This document shows, one piece after another, positions 53,201-64,000 of a stretch of DNA of 64,000 nucleotides (position 1 is the first letter of the stretch; every line of letters starts with the position of its first letter). The DNA comes from Argopecten irradians. Its lineage: Eukaryota > Mollusca > Bivalvia > Pectinida > Pectinidae. Under the pieces are notes generated by a model that worked only from the letters and a program-made list of their open reading frames with translations, made no database searches and was not told the DNA's origin. The translations under genes and the position numbers were made by a program. The stretch is taken from contig NC_091143.1 in NCBI RefSeq assembly GCF_041381155.1, positions 27,715,331-27,779,330 of the forward strand, in the 5' to 3' direction.

Positions 53201-56200
53201 TTGAAAATGAAAATATAAGTTTGTAATGTATTTTCCCTGAACAATGAAAAGTAACAATTCAAATAATCTTTACCAAAACAATTGTTTGATTTAAGCCAAT
53301 TGAGTATTAAAAAAGACTATTATGTAAAAACTATATTTAATAAGTTCTCAATCCCTGTCATCATTATAATTAATTACTGATCATGTAATTTATATTATAA
53401 TCTAATACATGGACAGTATTTTGCATGAAATACTTTTAGGTGCCAGATTTACACTAAAACAGATATATTATATGCATGTAGTTTTTTTTTTCTGAAAAGT
53501 GAAAATATCATCTTTACATCTTATAAATAATTATTAGATAATCTCCTGACCATTAAAACACAATGACATGTGAATTGAAAGTTCTAAAAGTATTTGGTAA
53601 GTCCTCAGAATTCCTTATTGCAACCCATAGAATCACGTAATTAACACTAAAGATAGAAGAAAAATATTGAATTCTACTTATCTTGCAATATTCCAACACG
53701 ATTCTATTGCTGTCAGACATTATAACATTATAATATACAGTGTATATAATCAATGACATGTTTCTTGTATAAATTTTATGTTATGAATTTCAACACTTTC
53801 CTGATGTCCAGGACTTTCACTAAAGTGCATATTTGCTAAACTTTGATGGTTTGTTGTACGTAGCTCTGTTGGTTTGTTACAGCCTGTTTTTTTTGTACAA
53901 GCTCTGTTAGTTTGTTACAGCCTGTTTGCTGTATAAGCTCTGTTGGTTTGTTACAGCCTGTTTGCTGTATAAGCTCCGTTGGTTTGTTACAGCCTGTTTG
54001 CTGTATAAGCTCTGTTGGTTTGTTACAGCCTGTTTGCTGTATAAGCTCTGTTGGTTTGTTACAGCCTGTTTGCTGCATAAGCTCTGTTGGTTTGTTACAA
54101 CCTGTTTGCTGAATAAGCTCTGTTGGTTTGTTACAGCCTGTTTGCTGTATAAGCTCTGTTGGTTTGTTACAGCCTGTTTGCTGTATAAGCTCTGTTGGTT
54201 TGTTACAGCCTGTTTGCTGTATAAGCTCTGTTGGTTTGTTACAGCCTGTTTGCTGTATAAGCTCTGTTGGTTTGTTACAGCCTGTTTGCTGTATAAGCTC
54301 TGTTGGTTTGTTACAGCCTGTTTGCTGTATAAGCTCTGTTGGTTTGTTACAGCCTGTTTGCTGCATAAGCTCCGTTGATTTGTTACAGCCTGTTTGCTGC
54401 ATAAGATCCGTTGGTTTGTTACAGCCTGTTTGCTTATAAGCTTTGTTGGTTTGTTACAGCATGTTTGCTGTATAAGCTCTGTTGGTTTGTTACAGCCTGT
54501 TTGCTGTATAAGCTCTGTATGTTTGTTACAGCCTGTTTGCTTATAAGCTCTGTGGGTTTGTTACAGCATGTTTGCTGTATAAGCTCTGTTATTTTGTTAA
54601 AGCCTGTTTGCTGTATAAGCTCTGTTGGTTTGTTATAGCTTGTTTGCTGTATAAGCTCTGTTGGTTTGTTACAGCCTGTTTGCTGTATAAGCTCTGTTAG
54701 TTTGTTACAGCCTGTTTACTGTATAAGCTCTCTTAATTTGTTACAGCCTGTTTCTGTAAAAGCTCTCTTAGTTTGTTACAGCCTGTTTGCTGAATAAGCT
54801 CTGTTGGTTTGTTACTGCCTGTTTGCTGTATAAGCTCTGTTGGTTTGTTACAGCCTGTTTGCTGCATAAGCTCCGTTGATTTGTTACAGCCTGTTTGCTG
54901 CATAAGATCCGTTGGTTTGTTACAGCCTGTTTGCTTATAAGCTTTGTTGGTTTGTTACAGCATGTTTGCTGTATAAGCTCTGTTGGTTTGTTACAGCCTG
55001 TTTGCTTATAAGCTTTGTTGGTTTGTTACAGCATGTTTGCTGTATAAGCTCTGTTGGTTTGTTACAGCCTGTTTGCTGTATAAGCTCTGTTGGTTTGTTA
55101 CAGCCTGTTTGCTGTATAAGCTCTGTTGGTTTGTTACAGCCTGTTTGCTGCATAAGCTCCGTTTATTTGTTACAGCCTGTTTGCTTATAAGCTCTGTTGG
55201 TTTGTTACAGCATGTTTGCTGTATAAGCTCTGTTATTTTGTTAAAGCCTGTTTGCTTATAAGCTTTGTTGGTTTGTTACAGTATGTTTGCTGTATAAGCT
55301 CTGTTGGTTTGTTAAAGCCTGTTTGCTGTATAAGCTCTGTTGGTTTGTTACAGCCTGTTTGCTTATAAGCTCTGTGGGTTTGTTACAGCATGTTTGCTGT
55401 ATAAGCTCTGTTGGTTTGTTACAGCCTGTTTGCTGTATAAGCTCTGTTGGTTTGTTACAGCCTGTTTGCTGTATAAGTAAGCTCTGTTGGTTTGTTACAG
55501 CCTGTTTGCTGCATAAGCTCCGTTGGCTTGTTACAGCATGTTTAATGCATAATCTCTGTTGGTTTGTTACAACCTGTTTGCTGAATAAGCTCTGTTGGTT
55601 TGTTACAGCTTGTTTGCTGTATAAGCTCTGTTGGTTTGTTACAGCATGTTTGCTGTATAATTTCTGTTGGTTTGTTTCAGCCTGTTTGCTATATAAGCTC
55701 TGTTAGTTTGTTATAGCTTGTTTGCTGTATAAGCTCTGTTGGTTTGTTACAGCCTGTTTGCTGTATAAGCTCTGTTGGTTTGTTACAGCCTGTTTGCTGT
55801 ATAAGCTCTGTTGGTTTGTTACAGCCTGTTTGCTGTATAAGCTCTGTTGGTTTGTTACAGCCTGTTTGCTGCATAAGCTCCGTTGATTTGTTACAGCCTG
55901 TTTGCTGCATAAGATCCGTTGGTTTGTTACAGCCTGTTTGCTTATAAGCTTTGTTGGTTTGTTACATCATGTTTGCTGTATAAGCTCTGTTGGTTTGTTA
56001 AAGCCTGTTTGCTGTATAAGCTCTGTTGGTTTGTTACAGCCTGTTTGCTTATAAGCTCTGTGGGTTTGTTACAGCATGTTTGCTGTATAAGCTCTGTTAT
56101 TTTGTTAAAGCCTGTTTGCTGTATAAGCTCTGTTGTTGTTTGTTATAGCTTGTTTGCTGTATAAGCTCTGTTGGTTTGTTACAGCCTGTTTGCTGTATAA

Positions 56201-59200
56201 GCTCTCTTAATTTGTTACAGCCTGTTTCTGTATAAGCTCTCTTAGTTTTGTTACAGCCTGTTTGCTGTATAAGCTCTGTTGGTTTGTTACAGCCTGTTTG
56301 CTGTATAAGCTCTGTTGGTTTGTTACAGCCTGTTTGCTGTATAAGCTCTCTTAGTTTGTTACAGCCTGTTTGCTGTATAAGCTCTGTTGGTGTGTAACAG
56401 CCTGTTTGCTGTATAAACTCTGTTTGTGTGTTACAGCCTTTGCCAGTAAAGGATCCTCCAGTAATCTGCGATGTCTGTTCGTGGACAAGAACCCAGCTCT
56501 TCATGTTCTTCCTTTGTCGCTGATACATGTAGATATTGGAAATTTTCAGAGGTAGGAGTTAAATGAAACCAGGGTCTGAATGATTTCTACTACAGTCAAA
56601 TATATAAAGACCAATCAAAGAGACAAGACAAAGGGTTTTCATAACAAAATGGTCATTATTTATACATATGTATAGTAAATTGTGTTGAAATTAACTGTTT
56701 GGAGCCCTAAGAAAATTGTCTTAGTAGGCAGCTACTCTTTGAGGAAGCGGTTAATTGTTACTAAGGCAGGTTTCACTGTTAAAAACATATGCTGAAAATA
56801 TAATATTATAATATTTTGTTACACTGCAAGAGTAAGGTTAATTGCTACAATAATATATTTGTTTGTTTGTTTGTTTGATTAATTAACGTCCTATCAACAG
56901 CTATGGTCATGTAAGGACAGCCTTCCATGCATGCAGTGTGTTGCGTGTTACTGTTGTACGAGGTGCGTGTTTTTTTGGAGATATTCATGTATATTCATGT
57001 TGTGTCTTCTTGTATAGTGGAACTGTTGCCCTTGTTATCTAACAATTAAAGGATTGTTATATTGCATTTATTGGAGATATAAATGCAATCTGGGTGGCAG
57101 ATTAATAGAATAGCGCCCGTTAGGGCAAAATGGCAAAATGTAAATATAGTGCTATATCACTGAAGCATGCCGCCGAAGACACCAAGCAACACACCCACCT
57201 GGTCACATTATACTGACAACGGGCGAACCAGTCATCACACTCCCTGTATTCTGAGCGCTAAGCAAGAGCAGAAACTACCACTTTTATTGACTATTGTGTC
57301 TCGGCCAGGGGACAGAACCCAAAGCCTTCCTCACAGGGGCGAACACTCAACTCAAGGCCAAAAGTGAGGCATGCTAAGGGAGGCATAAGGAAAGATAAAG
57401 TCAGTTAGGAAGAAGAGAAAAGATAAGATCCTAAATTTAGTCGCCTTTTACGATCATGCAATAGGGGCAGCAGGTACAATTCAAACGCCCTACCTACAGG
57501 GCCAACAATAGTATACTTTTTGAATTGTGCTAATTATTGCCATAAATACAATGGTATACTTTTTGAATTTATGGCAATAATTAGCACCCTGATAACTCAT
57601 ATCTGTATCAGATTCTGTAATAATACAAAAATGATAAAATAAAAACTATCACCAAACTTTTAGTTTGTAAATTACATTATTGAATAATATATTATTTTAC
57701 ATGGAAGTATGTACATAATCATGTAATAGCACAAGAATGATAGAATTGAAAGTGCCGGTGTAGCATGGTATTTTGAATCATGGTAAATACCATACTACAC
57801 CGGTAATAGTTGGAGTCATGTAATCACTGACTCACTACTAAAATCAAATGAAGTAGATAAGTTATATGATAGAGTTCATGTGATAACAAAAGTCTCAGCC
57901 AACAATTACTAGATTATCTCCCCCTTGCTTGAAACTTGCATGCACATTCAGAAAGTGTGTAGAAACTAAAACCATACACCAAGTCATATGTTTTTAATTT
58001 TACTATAGTTCTATCAATATAAATTAATTTCATATGTTACATTCATTCCTATTGGTTAAAGCTTTTAGGTTATTTTTCCATAGAATGAAAGAATTGCACA
58101 GTCATTGGACAAACTGAACTAATAGATAACAAATCAAAGCGCCACGATCAGGTTTGTAATATCGTAAATGTAAGGAAAAGAACAGGAATTTATGCCTTTT
58201 GGTACCTCATTGAATCATTCAAATTTAATTATAAGCATTGTTCTCTCTAATGGACATCCTTGGGTCTATGAAGAATGTCCTTCCCTTTTTTTGTCTATGA
58301 CTTCATAAACCCAAAACATATTGAGAATAATGCTTAAATAGATTGCAGATAGCAAGTTTGTTCCGATTCTTTTAAGTGGCGTTTCTATTTTCAGTTGTCG
58401 TAGGAATGACCCTCTTGGAGTGTTGCCAGGTGCAGTTGAGCTTGTGGTGCCTTATAAGGAGATATTGGTTCCCATAGTAATGCCTCCAGAAGTCAGGAAT
58501 ATCACTACCCCATGGAAAAGTGTCCCATCCTTACAGGAGCTTGGTCTTAGAGCAACTGGGGCATTAAGGTCAAAGTTCATGGGTAAGTTCATTTCTGTGA
58601 CATGTGATGATAAGGTGTTGAATATATATCATTGATGATGTTTTCAAAATATATACAGAGGAATATCTTTATTTCCGAAAAAGTTACACCAACCCTGTCT
58701 TTGAATGTTTTAATCTAATTAAAAAAGATAATACTTTTATGGTATAAATATAAAAAAAATCTGTATTTTATTCTTTATAATAAGTCTTCTTATGCTTTAA
58801 ATATGTATTTGCAGCAACTATTCGTCTAAAATCTCTTTTGTAACTGAAATTGGGACTTTCAGATAAAAAATTTCACTTATCCACTTAACAATTTAACAAT
58901 AACAAAATATCATACATTAATATTTGAAGTGTATTTATTTCCACTTTTTAAAAAGTAAGTATGATTTTTTTTCTCTTTTTTGTATTGACTTGTTATTTTT
59001 GTTATGCGTATAATTATTATTATTCATTTTGAATACTTTTACAATTGCTATTCATAATGCAAAAATTCTTGTTTATAGTTGCAAATGCAGAGCATGTACT
59101 AAGGTGAATTTTAAAATTTGCTGTTTCAGATTTTAAAGATTTTGATGAAATGCTGGATTCTCTACCATGTAACCTGAAATCCCTTTTACTTGATCCGACG

Positions 59201-59383
59201 GCTTTTTGTCAGTCATGTCTCCAAGAAGTGTATGTGTCAGCCCTGCCAGAAGTAGTTCTGGACCAATCCATATTTTATTTAGGGTTTTGCTGTTCTGTTA
59301 AGTGTGCTGTACAGATTAGCTTGATGTACTCCACAAACTTTGGAATTAACATTGTGTATCCTTTATGCATGCCTGTCATCTAG
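50205..59383 (+). CDS. LRRC28: LRRC28-like leucine-rich repeat protein, 8 coding exons, 384 residues
   Basis: Cytosolic LRR protein of uncertain function. Exons: 50205-50381, 51223-51260, 51524-51561, 52380-52517, 52919-53125, 56437-56551, 58395-58582 and 59130-59383; all phases agree (1155 nt). About nine leucine-rich repeats occupy residues 20-250 (for example NLVELYLPSNNIKTIP, LETLNLDYNRLTTLPRHFWR, LSELSVCGNNLINLP). The C-terminal part carries paired cysteines, CQSC (327-330) and CCSVKC (354-359), in the positions of the CxxC and YCCSTQC motifs I recall for vertebrate LRRC28 (367 residues). The start ATG follows a splice acceptor at 50181, so the 5' UTR is spliced. Intron 5 contains a 2.6-kb minisatellite that abuts exon 6. 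Distinguishing it from other short LRR proteins rests on this cysteine-rich tail. Confidence 0.88.
53126..53844 (+). other. LRRC28 intron 5, part before the minisatellite
   Basis: AT-rich intron sequence after the exon 5 donor (ACAAA, then GTAATA). No other feature is seen. Confidence 0.5.
53845..56436 (+). repeat. 36-bp minisatellite (about 70 units) ending in the exon-6 splice acceptor of LRRC28
   Basis: The unit is 36 bp: AAGCTCTGTTGGTTTGTTACAG followed by CCTGTTTGCTGTAT. Most units are intact; variants with one deleted block (GCTTATAAG), GCATAAG, GATCCG or CTCTCTTA occur in recurring groups. Each unit contains a pyrimidine-biased tract plus TTACAG, then CC, which is the same context as the real exon 6 acceptor (TTTGTGTGTTACAG, then CCTTTGCC) at 56436/56437. 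Because 36 is a multiple of 3, long repetitive open frames appear on both strands (12-residue periods); these are by-products. The plus strand is strongly G+T-rich. Confidence 0.95.
56859..57510 (-). repeat. Dispersed SINE-like repeat, most complete copy D (reverse)
   Basis: Read on the minus strand, it begins GGCCCTGTAGGTAGGGCGTT near 57503, runs through the segment common to copies A-C, and ends (CAAA)n at about 56859-56880. It thus contains the head missing elsewhere. A half copy of the 60.7-kb palindromic element (TAACAATTAAAGGATTGTTA through GATTAATAGAATAGCGCCCG, about 57041-57115) interrupts or replaces part of it. It lies in LRRC28 intron 6. Confidence 0.8.
57511..57587. repeat. Hairpin with 20-bp perfect arms
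   Basis: GTGCTAATTATTGCCATAAA (57527-57546) is the reverse complement of 57568-57587. GTATACTTTTTGAAT is directly repeated at 57511 and 57554. It is a small palindromic insertion in LRRC28 intron 6, just after copy D. Confidence 0.75.
57755..57803. repeat. Short hairpin (CCGGTGTAG arms)
   Basis: CCGGTGTAGCATGGTATTT and AAATACCATACTACACCGG pair with one mismatch around a ~10-nt loop. It is compact enough to be a small MITE relic or a structured RNA element within LRRC28 intron 6. Confidence 0.65.
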
Positions 59384-60522
59384 TCCAATCAAAATAAGGG
59401 GAAAAGAATCAACAAATGCTTCATATTTGGAAGAATATAGAGATTAGTCATTATGAAATCAAAAAGGCCAAATATATAGGATATATATTATTGGCATATA
59501 GGGCCTTTTTTGTAATACGAATAATATATACCCTAGCTCAGGAGACACGAGTGTATTGCATTAGACCAGCCAGTATCACACATGTAGATATGAAAGAAAT
59601 AGTGTTATACAGTCGTTTTCCATCCTGTCCGATACCGTCCAGTTATAATAGGATGGAGACAATCTGTGTAAGAATTGTATCCAGCAGGGTTGCCACCCTC
59701 CAGACATTATTTCCAGGTATACAGATCTAGTTTTTAGATAGTTATTGCTACAGTATTTATATTTCTTTATTATTATAAATACTAACATCTCCATTGTGGT
59801 TCTTTTCTTTAATGTACATATGTGTATTAATATTTTCACTGAGTATTTTAAAATAAACTTTTTTGTCTGATCTAGACTTTACAATGTATCTATTCATTCA
59901 TTGTAGAAAAGTTATCGTGTCAGAGTGTACATACAGTACTATGATTTATCACGGGCATTTGCAGACTTAAACATTAATTTGACAGAATATCTCGGTTATA
60001 TACATGTACATGCACATTACTATGGACTTCAGAGGATACTACGAAGACATCTTTTATAATACAATATTTATTAATACAAAAATGTGTGCCTGTGTTCTTT
60101 ACATATATTGCATATTAAATTAAATGATTTAGTAACAAGATATTTTACAATAAAGATTAGAATATATTATTATATTTATTTGATATGTATCATGCACTTT
60201 AAATCTGATTATATTGCCCAACTATAATTCCCATGTATTTTTATTTCGTTATTTATAACTTGTTATAATTTTCATGACATATGAGAATATATATTGTTCA
60301 TGGTGCTTTCAATTCTCAATTATTTCACAATGCTGCAAATATATTATTTTTGTAATCTATTGTGAAATGTAACGGTTTTCTAATTTATTATAATAAAATG
60401 TACATGCATTGAACAATGTTGAACTGTATTTCTTTAGTCTTTGATTGGTTTCATTATGCCCACAACACCCCACACACCCATCGATTTTAAACAGATAATT
60501 CATTGTTTGGTTCTGTTTATTA
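59384..60522 (+). other. LRRC28 3' flank, AT-rich
   Basis: 3' UTR of LRRC28, of unknown length, followed by AT-rich DNA. Several AATAAA-type signals occur (for example near 59850 and 60150), but none can be preferred. The open frame at 59416-59730 has no known motif. Confidence 0.4.
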
Positions 60523-60691
60523 TAATTACGTCCTATTAGGGTCATTTAAGTACGACCTCCTTTGTGTGTGGCATCGTGTTTGTAGAAGTGCGAGATCCGT
60601 GTTCTGGGAAACTGGTACATGTATATTCGTTTTTGTGTCTTCATGTACGGTGGGACTTTTCATAGTGCATGATGTTGTCTATTTATTTAAC
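60523..60691 (-). repeat. Diverged fragment of the SINE-like family
   Basis: AATTACGTCCTATTAGGGTC, GTACGACCTCCTTTGTGTG, GTGTTTGTAGAAGTGCGAG and TTTTTGTGTCTTCATGTACG correspond in order to the tail-proximal part of copy D. It directly precedes the palindromic MITE, as in copy D, so the two may have been inherited together. Confidence 0.55.
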
Positions 60692-60847
60692 AATTAAAGG
60701 ATTGTTAGATTGCATTTATTGGAGATAAAAATGCAATCTGGGTGGCAGATAAATATTCATAGCGCCCTAACTGGCGCTATTATATTTATCTGCCACCCAG
60801 ATTGCATTTTTATCTCCAATAAATGCAATCTAACAATCCTTTAATTC
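60692..60847. mobile_element. Near-perfect palindromic MITE (~75-bp arms)
   Basis: AATTAAAGGATTGTTAGATT on the left is inverted at the right edge (AATCTAACAATCCTTTAATT). The complementarity extends through ATGCAATCTGGGTGGCAGAT and into TAGCGCC/GGCGCTA around a short loop. A single arm of the same family sits inside copy D at 57.04-57.12 kb. Confidence 0.9.
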
Positions 60848-61123
60848 TTATATTTACATTTTACTTTCTAGTTCAAAGTAAAAACATAATTTAGATGCGG
60901 CGAACATTTGAATTTCCCGCTTCAGCTATTTAACCTCAACAGCCAAGTTCAATATAATAAAAAATAGTCCCTATGAAAAATTGAAAAGATAACAAAATTT
61001 CAATGTTTTCAATATTTTTTCACTTTACTTTCAATTATCCAGACATTTAAAAATATTTTTTTATAAGTTTCATAACCAAAATGGTTCATTCAACTATAAT
61101 GTCAATTATCCCGCACGGACTAA
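60848..61123. other. Nothing recognised
   Basis: AT-rich spacer without a recognisable gene or repeat. Confidence 0.4.
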
Positions 61124-61204
61124 CCACATGTGTTCGTTTCTAATATAAATATAAGTATAATACTGGGTCAGTATTATACTTATATTAGAAACGAACACCT
61201 GTGG
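61124..61204. repeat. Palindromic element (TGTTCGTTTC arms)
   Basis: TGTTCGTTTCTAATATA on the left is inverted as TATATTAGAAACGAACA on the right, with AGTATAATACTG...CAGTATTATACT forming the inner stem. GGACTAAC flanks both sides and may be a target duplication or part of the arms. Confidence 0.75.
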
Positions 61205-61951
61205 ACTAACTTGGTGTCAGTAAACAAGACTCGCATTCATTTATGTAAATATTAGTACACCAAGTCTCGGCTGCAATTATTGGCTCATAATGCAGATCAC
61301 GATTAACATTAGAGTAATTGGAGTTGCAGTGGCAAAATATAAATATAAATGAATAATAGATACGCTTTGAATTTCCATTATTCCAACTGTCTAATTCACG
61401 GTCTTATGAGGTTTAGACTTCTATATATCCATTTGAAGAAACCCGAGTCAAAAATCCTTGAGTAAGTTACAATGCAACATGGCCCATAATGAACAAAAAT
61501 TGTTAGTTTAGTCTAAACATATGTACAATAGGATTGGGCACACGTTTTCCAACTTATATTAAGCCATTTCCATACAATAAAAAATTGTTATTGCCTAAAT
61601 TTTGAGTTCTTCAGGGTGCCTTCCTATGGCTATTAGTCTTCTTGTAATTGACATGCACATAAGATAAGTATTTTGACAATTGTCAAAGAAACAGATCTAA
61701 TATGAAAATTGACGGCATACATACATGAGATTTATACCTAACATGTACTATAGATACTCGTGTAATTTGCGCACTTTTTTATGGTTACGCAAATTACGTT
61801 GGTAGAGGTTTCAAAAAAATTACGGGAGAAACGTTTATGTCGAGGTACCGCTCTGTTTAAATGGTAGCCTTTTATATAGTGAACGCACTGGAAATAACTT
61901 ATTCCTATTGCAATTGAGTATCCCTATATATATAGCACCAAAGATCCACGA
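61205..61951. other. Nothing recognised
   Basis: No open frame, RNA or repeat boundary that I can support. Confidence 0.4.
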
Positions 61952-62320
61952 AAAACAGCCACTTAAGCTGGATACAACTTCCTTTCCCAGGGGTTCCGAT
62001 CACTTACGATCTCTACACACCCCTGGACTATCTCATAGTAAAACTGGAGGCAACAGAATAGAACAGGTAATTTAGTCATTTGATGTACATCAAAAGAGCC
62101 GTATAACGGTACACTGTGGTTGACTGTGTGGCTTAGATGTTAGGCGTCGCTCTCTCTGTAGTCTTCAAAGGAAATCTTTGCTAGCCTGTGATTGGTCAAA
62201 TGTTTTCCGCTGAGCTGCCTTCAATTTCACTATGAGATAGTCCAGGGGTGTAGAGATCGTAAAGTGATCGGAAGCCCTGGAAAAACAGCCACTTAAGCTG
62301 GATACAACTTCCTTTCCATT
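61952..62320. mobile_element. MITE with ATCTCTACAC-CCCTGGACT inverted ends and long direct flanks
   Basis: CCGATCACTTACGATCTCTA and CACCCCTGGACTATCTCATA (62000-62040) are inverted at 62228-62275. Outside them, a ~40-bp segment starting GAAAAACAGCCACTTAAGCT appears in direct orientation at both edges (about 61952 and 62279). Such a long direct flank is too large for a usual target-site duplication. The body is shared with 8978-9185. Confidence 0.75.
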
Positions 62321-62929
62321 CAGTTATGATTCGTAAGACATATTTCACGTACATATACAGTAACAAATAACAATATGTCATGTGTAATCGTTTCTTTTTA
62401 TCCATAAGATATTTTAAGACGGGTTTAACGTTTTGATTACTTTCCTGATTTATAAACGAAAGTCCAAAAAGGCGATTTAGTGAAAAACAAATGTACATGT
62501 ACATATACATGTAATATTTCGAAAAAGGCGAAAAAATGTCATGTAAATATCCAAGCAGAAAATTGATTGGATAAAACAGTTCAGAATCGCAATGCAAAAT
62601 GCACCAATGCGAAAATACGAGACCTGACAGAGCTATTTTGATATTGTGTTGGAGTGTTTGAAGAAACGGGGAGATTTATAACACAAATAACACTTGCTAC
62701 AGTTACATGGAAATGTCCAGGGTACGGTGCATTCATTGTCTTATTGAGATTGTCGTTATTGGTGATACAGCATACCATTTTCTACATTGAAGCGAACAAT
62801 TTTTCTCCATTTAAATTGCAACGGCAACCATGTATGTGACGTAGTTTCTCCCCCGTGTAATGACCATAATGTAAAAGCCACTGAATTTCAAAGCTTATTT
62901 ATATAAAATCGATTAATTTCTTTCCCGGC
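62321..62929. other. Nothing recognised
   Basis: Short open frames on both strands without known motifs. No gene is supported. Confidence 0.4.
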
Positions 62930-63440
62930 GGGCAACACACACATAGACCACTTTTAGACACGATTGGACACTCTGTCTTGACGGGAAGGTTTCGTCCCTT
63001 GGTCAAGGCACACACTAGTCTATCAAAGTGGTTGTTTCAGCTCCTAATTCAATAGCGTTCAACATGAACGGAAAGGAGACGACTGGTTTGTCAATAGCCA
63101 GTTAGCTGCGATGACGTAGCTCTGAACGAAAGACGGAAGATTTCTGACAGATGGTCGTTGCCGGGAACAGCGTGGGAACATAGTGGAGGCAGGGTATGAT
63201 TATTCGTTCTAGTAGCCATGTATATATGTGACCGGATGGGGCATATTGTTAAGTGTATTTGGGAGTACACTTCTGATAACACTATACAATCGACCATATT
63301 TATAACCTTTAAAAGACGACAAAACTAACTAACATAAGACTTCCAAAACACAGACTTGACACACACAATGGCAACCTATCGTATACGCCGGAGACCGTGT
63401 GTAAATAATGATATTAGCTGTTATTAATAAGTTTTAGGTT
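62930..63440 (+). repeat. Diverged copy of the SINE-like family
   Basis: Landmarks follow the family order: GGGAAGGTTTCGTCCCTTGG, AGTCTATCAAAGTGGTTGTT, TAGCGTTCAACATGAACGG, GTGACCGGATGGGGCATATT, CACTATACAAT and AAAGACGACAAAACTAAC, ending near GCTGTTATTAATAAG. The many substitutions indicate an older subfamily than copies A and B. Confidence 0.65.
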
Positions 63441-64000
63441 TTTTGATCGCTAAGCATGATCAACCAACCAATCAGAGAACCAGTCGAACATTTGAATAAT
63501 CTAAAGAAACCATATTAAATACAACGTGGACAAATTTTTCGATATCAGGGTGACATGTGGGATATCATAACTCTCAAAAGTACAAACCACATCGTTCTTT
63601 TCTCATTTAATTACCTTTGGTGTTCTTAATCACATTAAAAACCAATTTCCAAGTGATTTCAAAGTATGTAGTGCACCGTGGTGACGTGTATGTATGTCTA
63701 GCTATAATGACATGTATGTGGCCTTGACCTCAAAGCAGACGTCCAAACATTTACACAATACTACCTTTTATGGTTCCAGTTAAACTGTTTAATGTATCGG
63801 CGACTGCCTATTGAGTTATAAATGGGTAGACATATCGGTGTAATATTTGTTTTATGCCACACAGATACTCCAACAGAGTCTGAACAGGGCTGAGGAGGAG
63901 GGGGGTTGTTTACAAAATATTGAGGGCACCTTTCTCCCCCCTACCCCATCGCGTTTTATCTTCCTACGCCACTAATGAAGATAATAAGATGAAAATAAAT
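63441..64000. other. Window end, mostly unrecognised
   Basis: CTTCCTACGCCACT at about 63963 is the inverse of AGTGGCGTAGGAAG near 26729. This is a common transposon-end motif and may mark an element continuing beyond the window. Otherwise nothing is recognised. Confidence 0.35.

Noticed and set aside
53845..56436. CRISPR-like array, because the unit is 36 bp
   Set aside because: Units are contiguous without unique spacers, and the DNA is eukaryotic.
53836..56528. Long repetitive open frames on both strands (12-residue repeats such as IQQTGCNKPTEL)
   Set aside because: The repeat length is 36 bp, divisible by three, so any open frame stays open on all copies. The array lies within an intron.
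59416..59730. 104-residue plus-strand frame after LRRC28
   Set aside because: No recognised domain and no splice or promoter context; probably chance in the 3' flank.
60692..60847. Palindrome interpreted as a transcription terminator or origin
   Set aside because: A half copy occurs elsewhere in the window and the arms are long, which fits a mobile palindromic element better.

Overview
The window is AT-rich (roughly one-third G+C by eye) animal nuclear DNA. It has spliced genes with GT-AG introns, a selenoprotein gene, several repeat families and large tandem arrays. The gene content and the repeat types suggest a bivalve mollusc, perhaps a scallop-like pteriomorph. That placement is inference from repeat style, not from a search.

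Layout. 1-5.5 kb is a transposon graveyard: copies of a dispersed element with an A-rich tail, and a decayed LINE on the minus strand that a DNA transposon has split. At 6.77-7.62 kb there is an intronless iodothyronine deiodinase whose single in-frame UGA sits in the catalytic selenocysteine motif. A convincing SECIS hairpin lies in the 3' flank at 7.90-7.96 kb. 9.2-10.0 kb holds diverged ~180-bp repeats. 10.8-24.6 kb is a satellite: old ~60-bp monomers on both edges and, in the middle, about ten and a half near-identical ~1.18-kb units. 25-31.7 kb is mostly unannotatable AT-rich DNA with small inverted-repeat elements and one LINE endonuclease relic.

The right half has two well-supported spliced genes in head-to-head orientation. 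UPF1 (minus strand, 32.1-48.7 kb) is complete. It has 24 coding exons whose reading phases all agree and gives 1112 residues, from the N-terminal conserved region through the CH zinc domain and SF1 helicase core to the SQ-rich tail. Its introns carry at least five small inverted-repeat transposons, one larger one and a short tandem repeat. LRRC28 (plus strand, 50.2-59.4 kb) has eight coding exons and 384 residues. Its fifth intron holds a ~2.6-kb minisatellite of about seventy 36-bp units. Each unit repeats the sequence context of that intron's own 3' splice site, and the last unit is the functional acceptor. 59.4-64 kb has palindromic elements and a diverged copy of the dispersed repeat.

The genes do not form a pathway. 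UPF1 acts in nonsense-mediated decay, the deiodinase removes iodine from iodothyronines using selenocysteine, and LRRC28 is a poorly characterised leucine-rich-repeat protein. The deiodinase UGA would not trigger exon-junction-dependent decay, because its mRNA shows no intron downstream. The most unusual structures are the splice-acceptor minisatellite in LRRC28, the UGA-SECIS pair, and the satellite's higher-order organisation.
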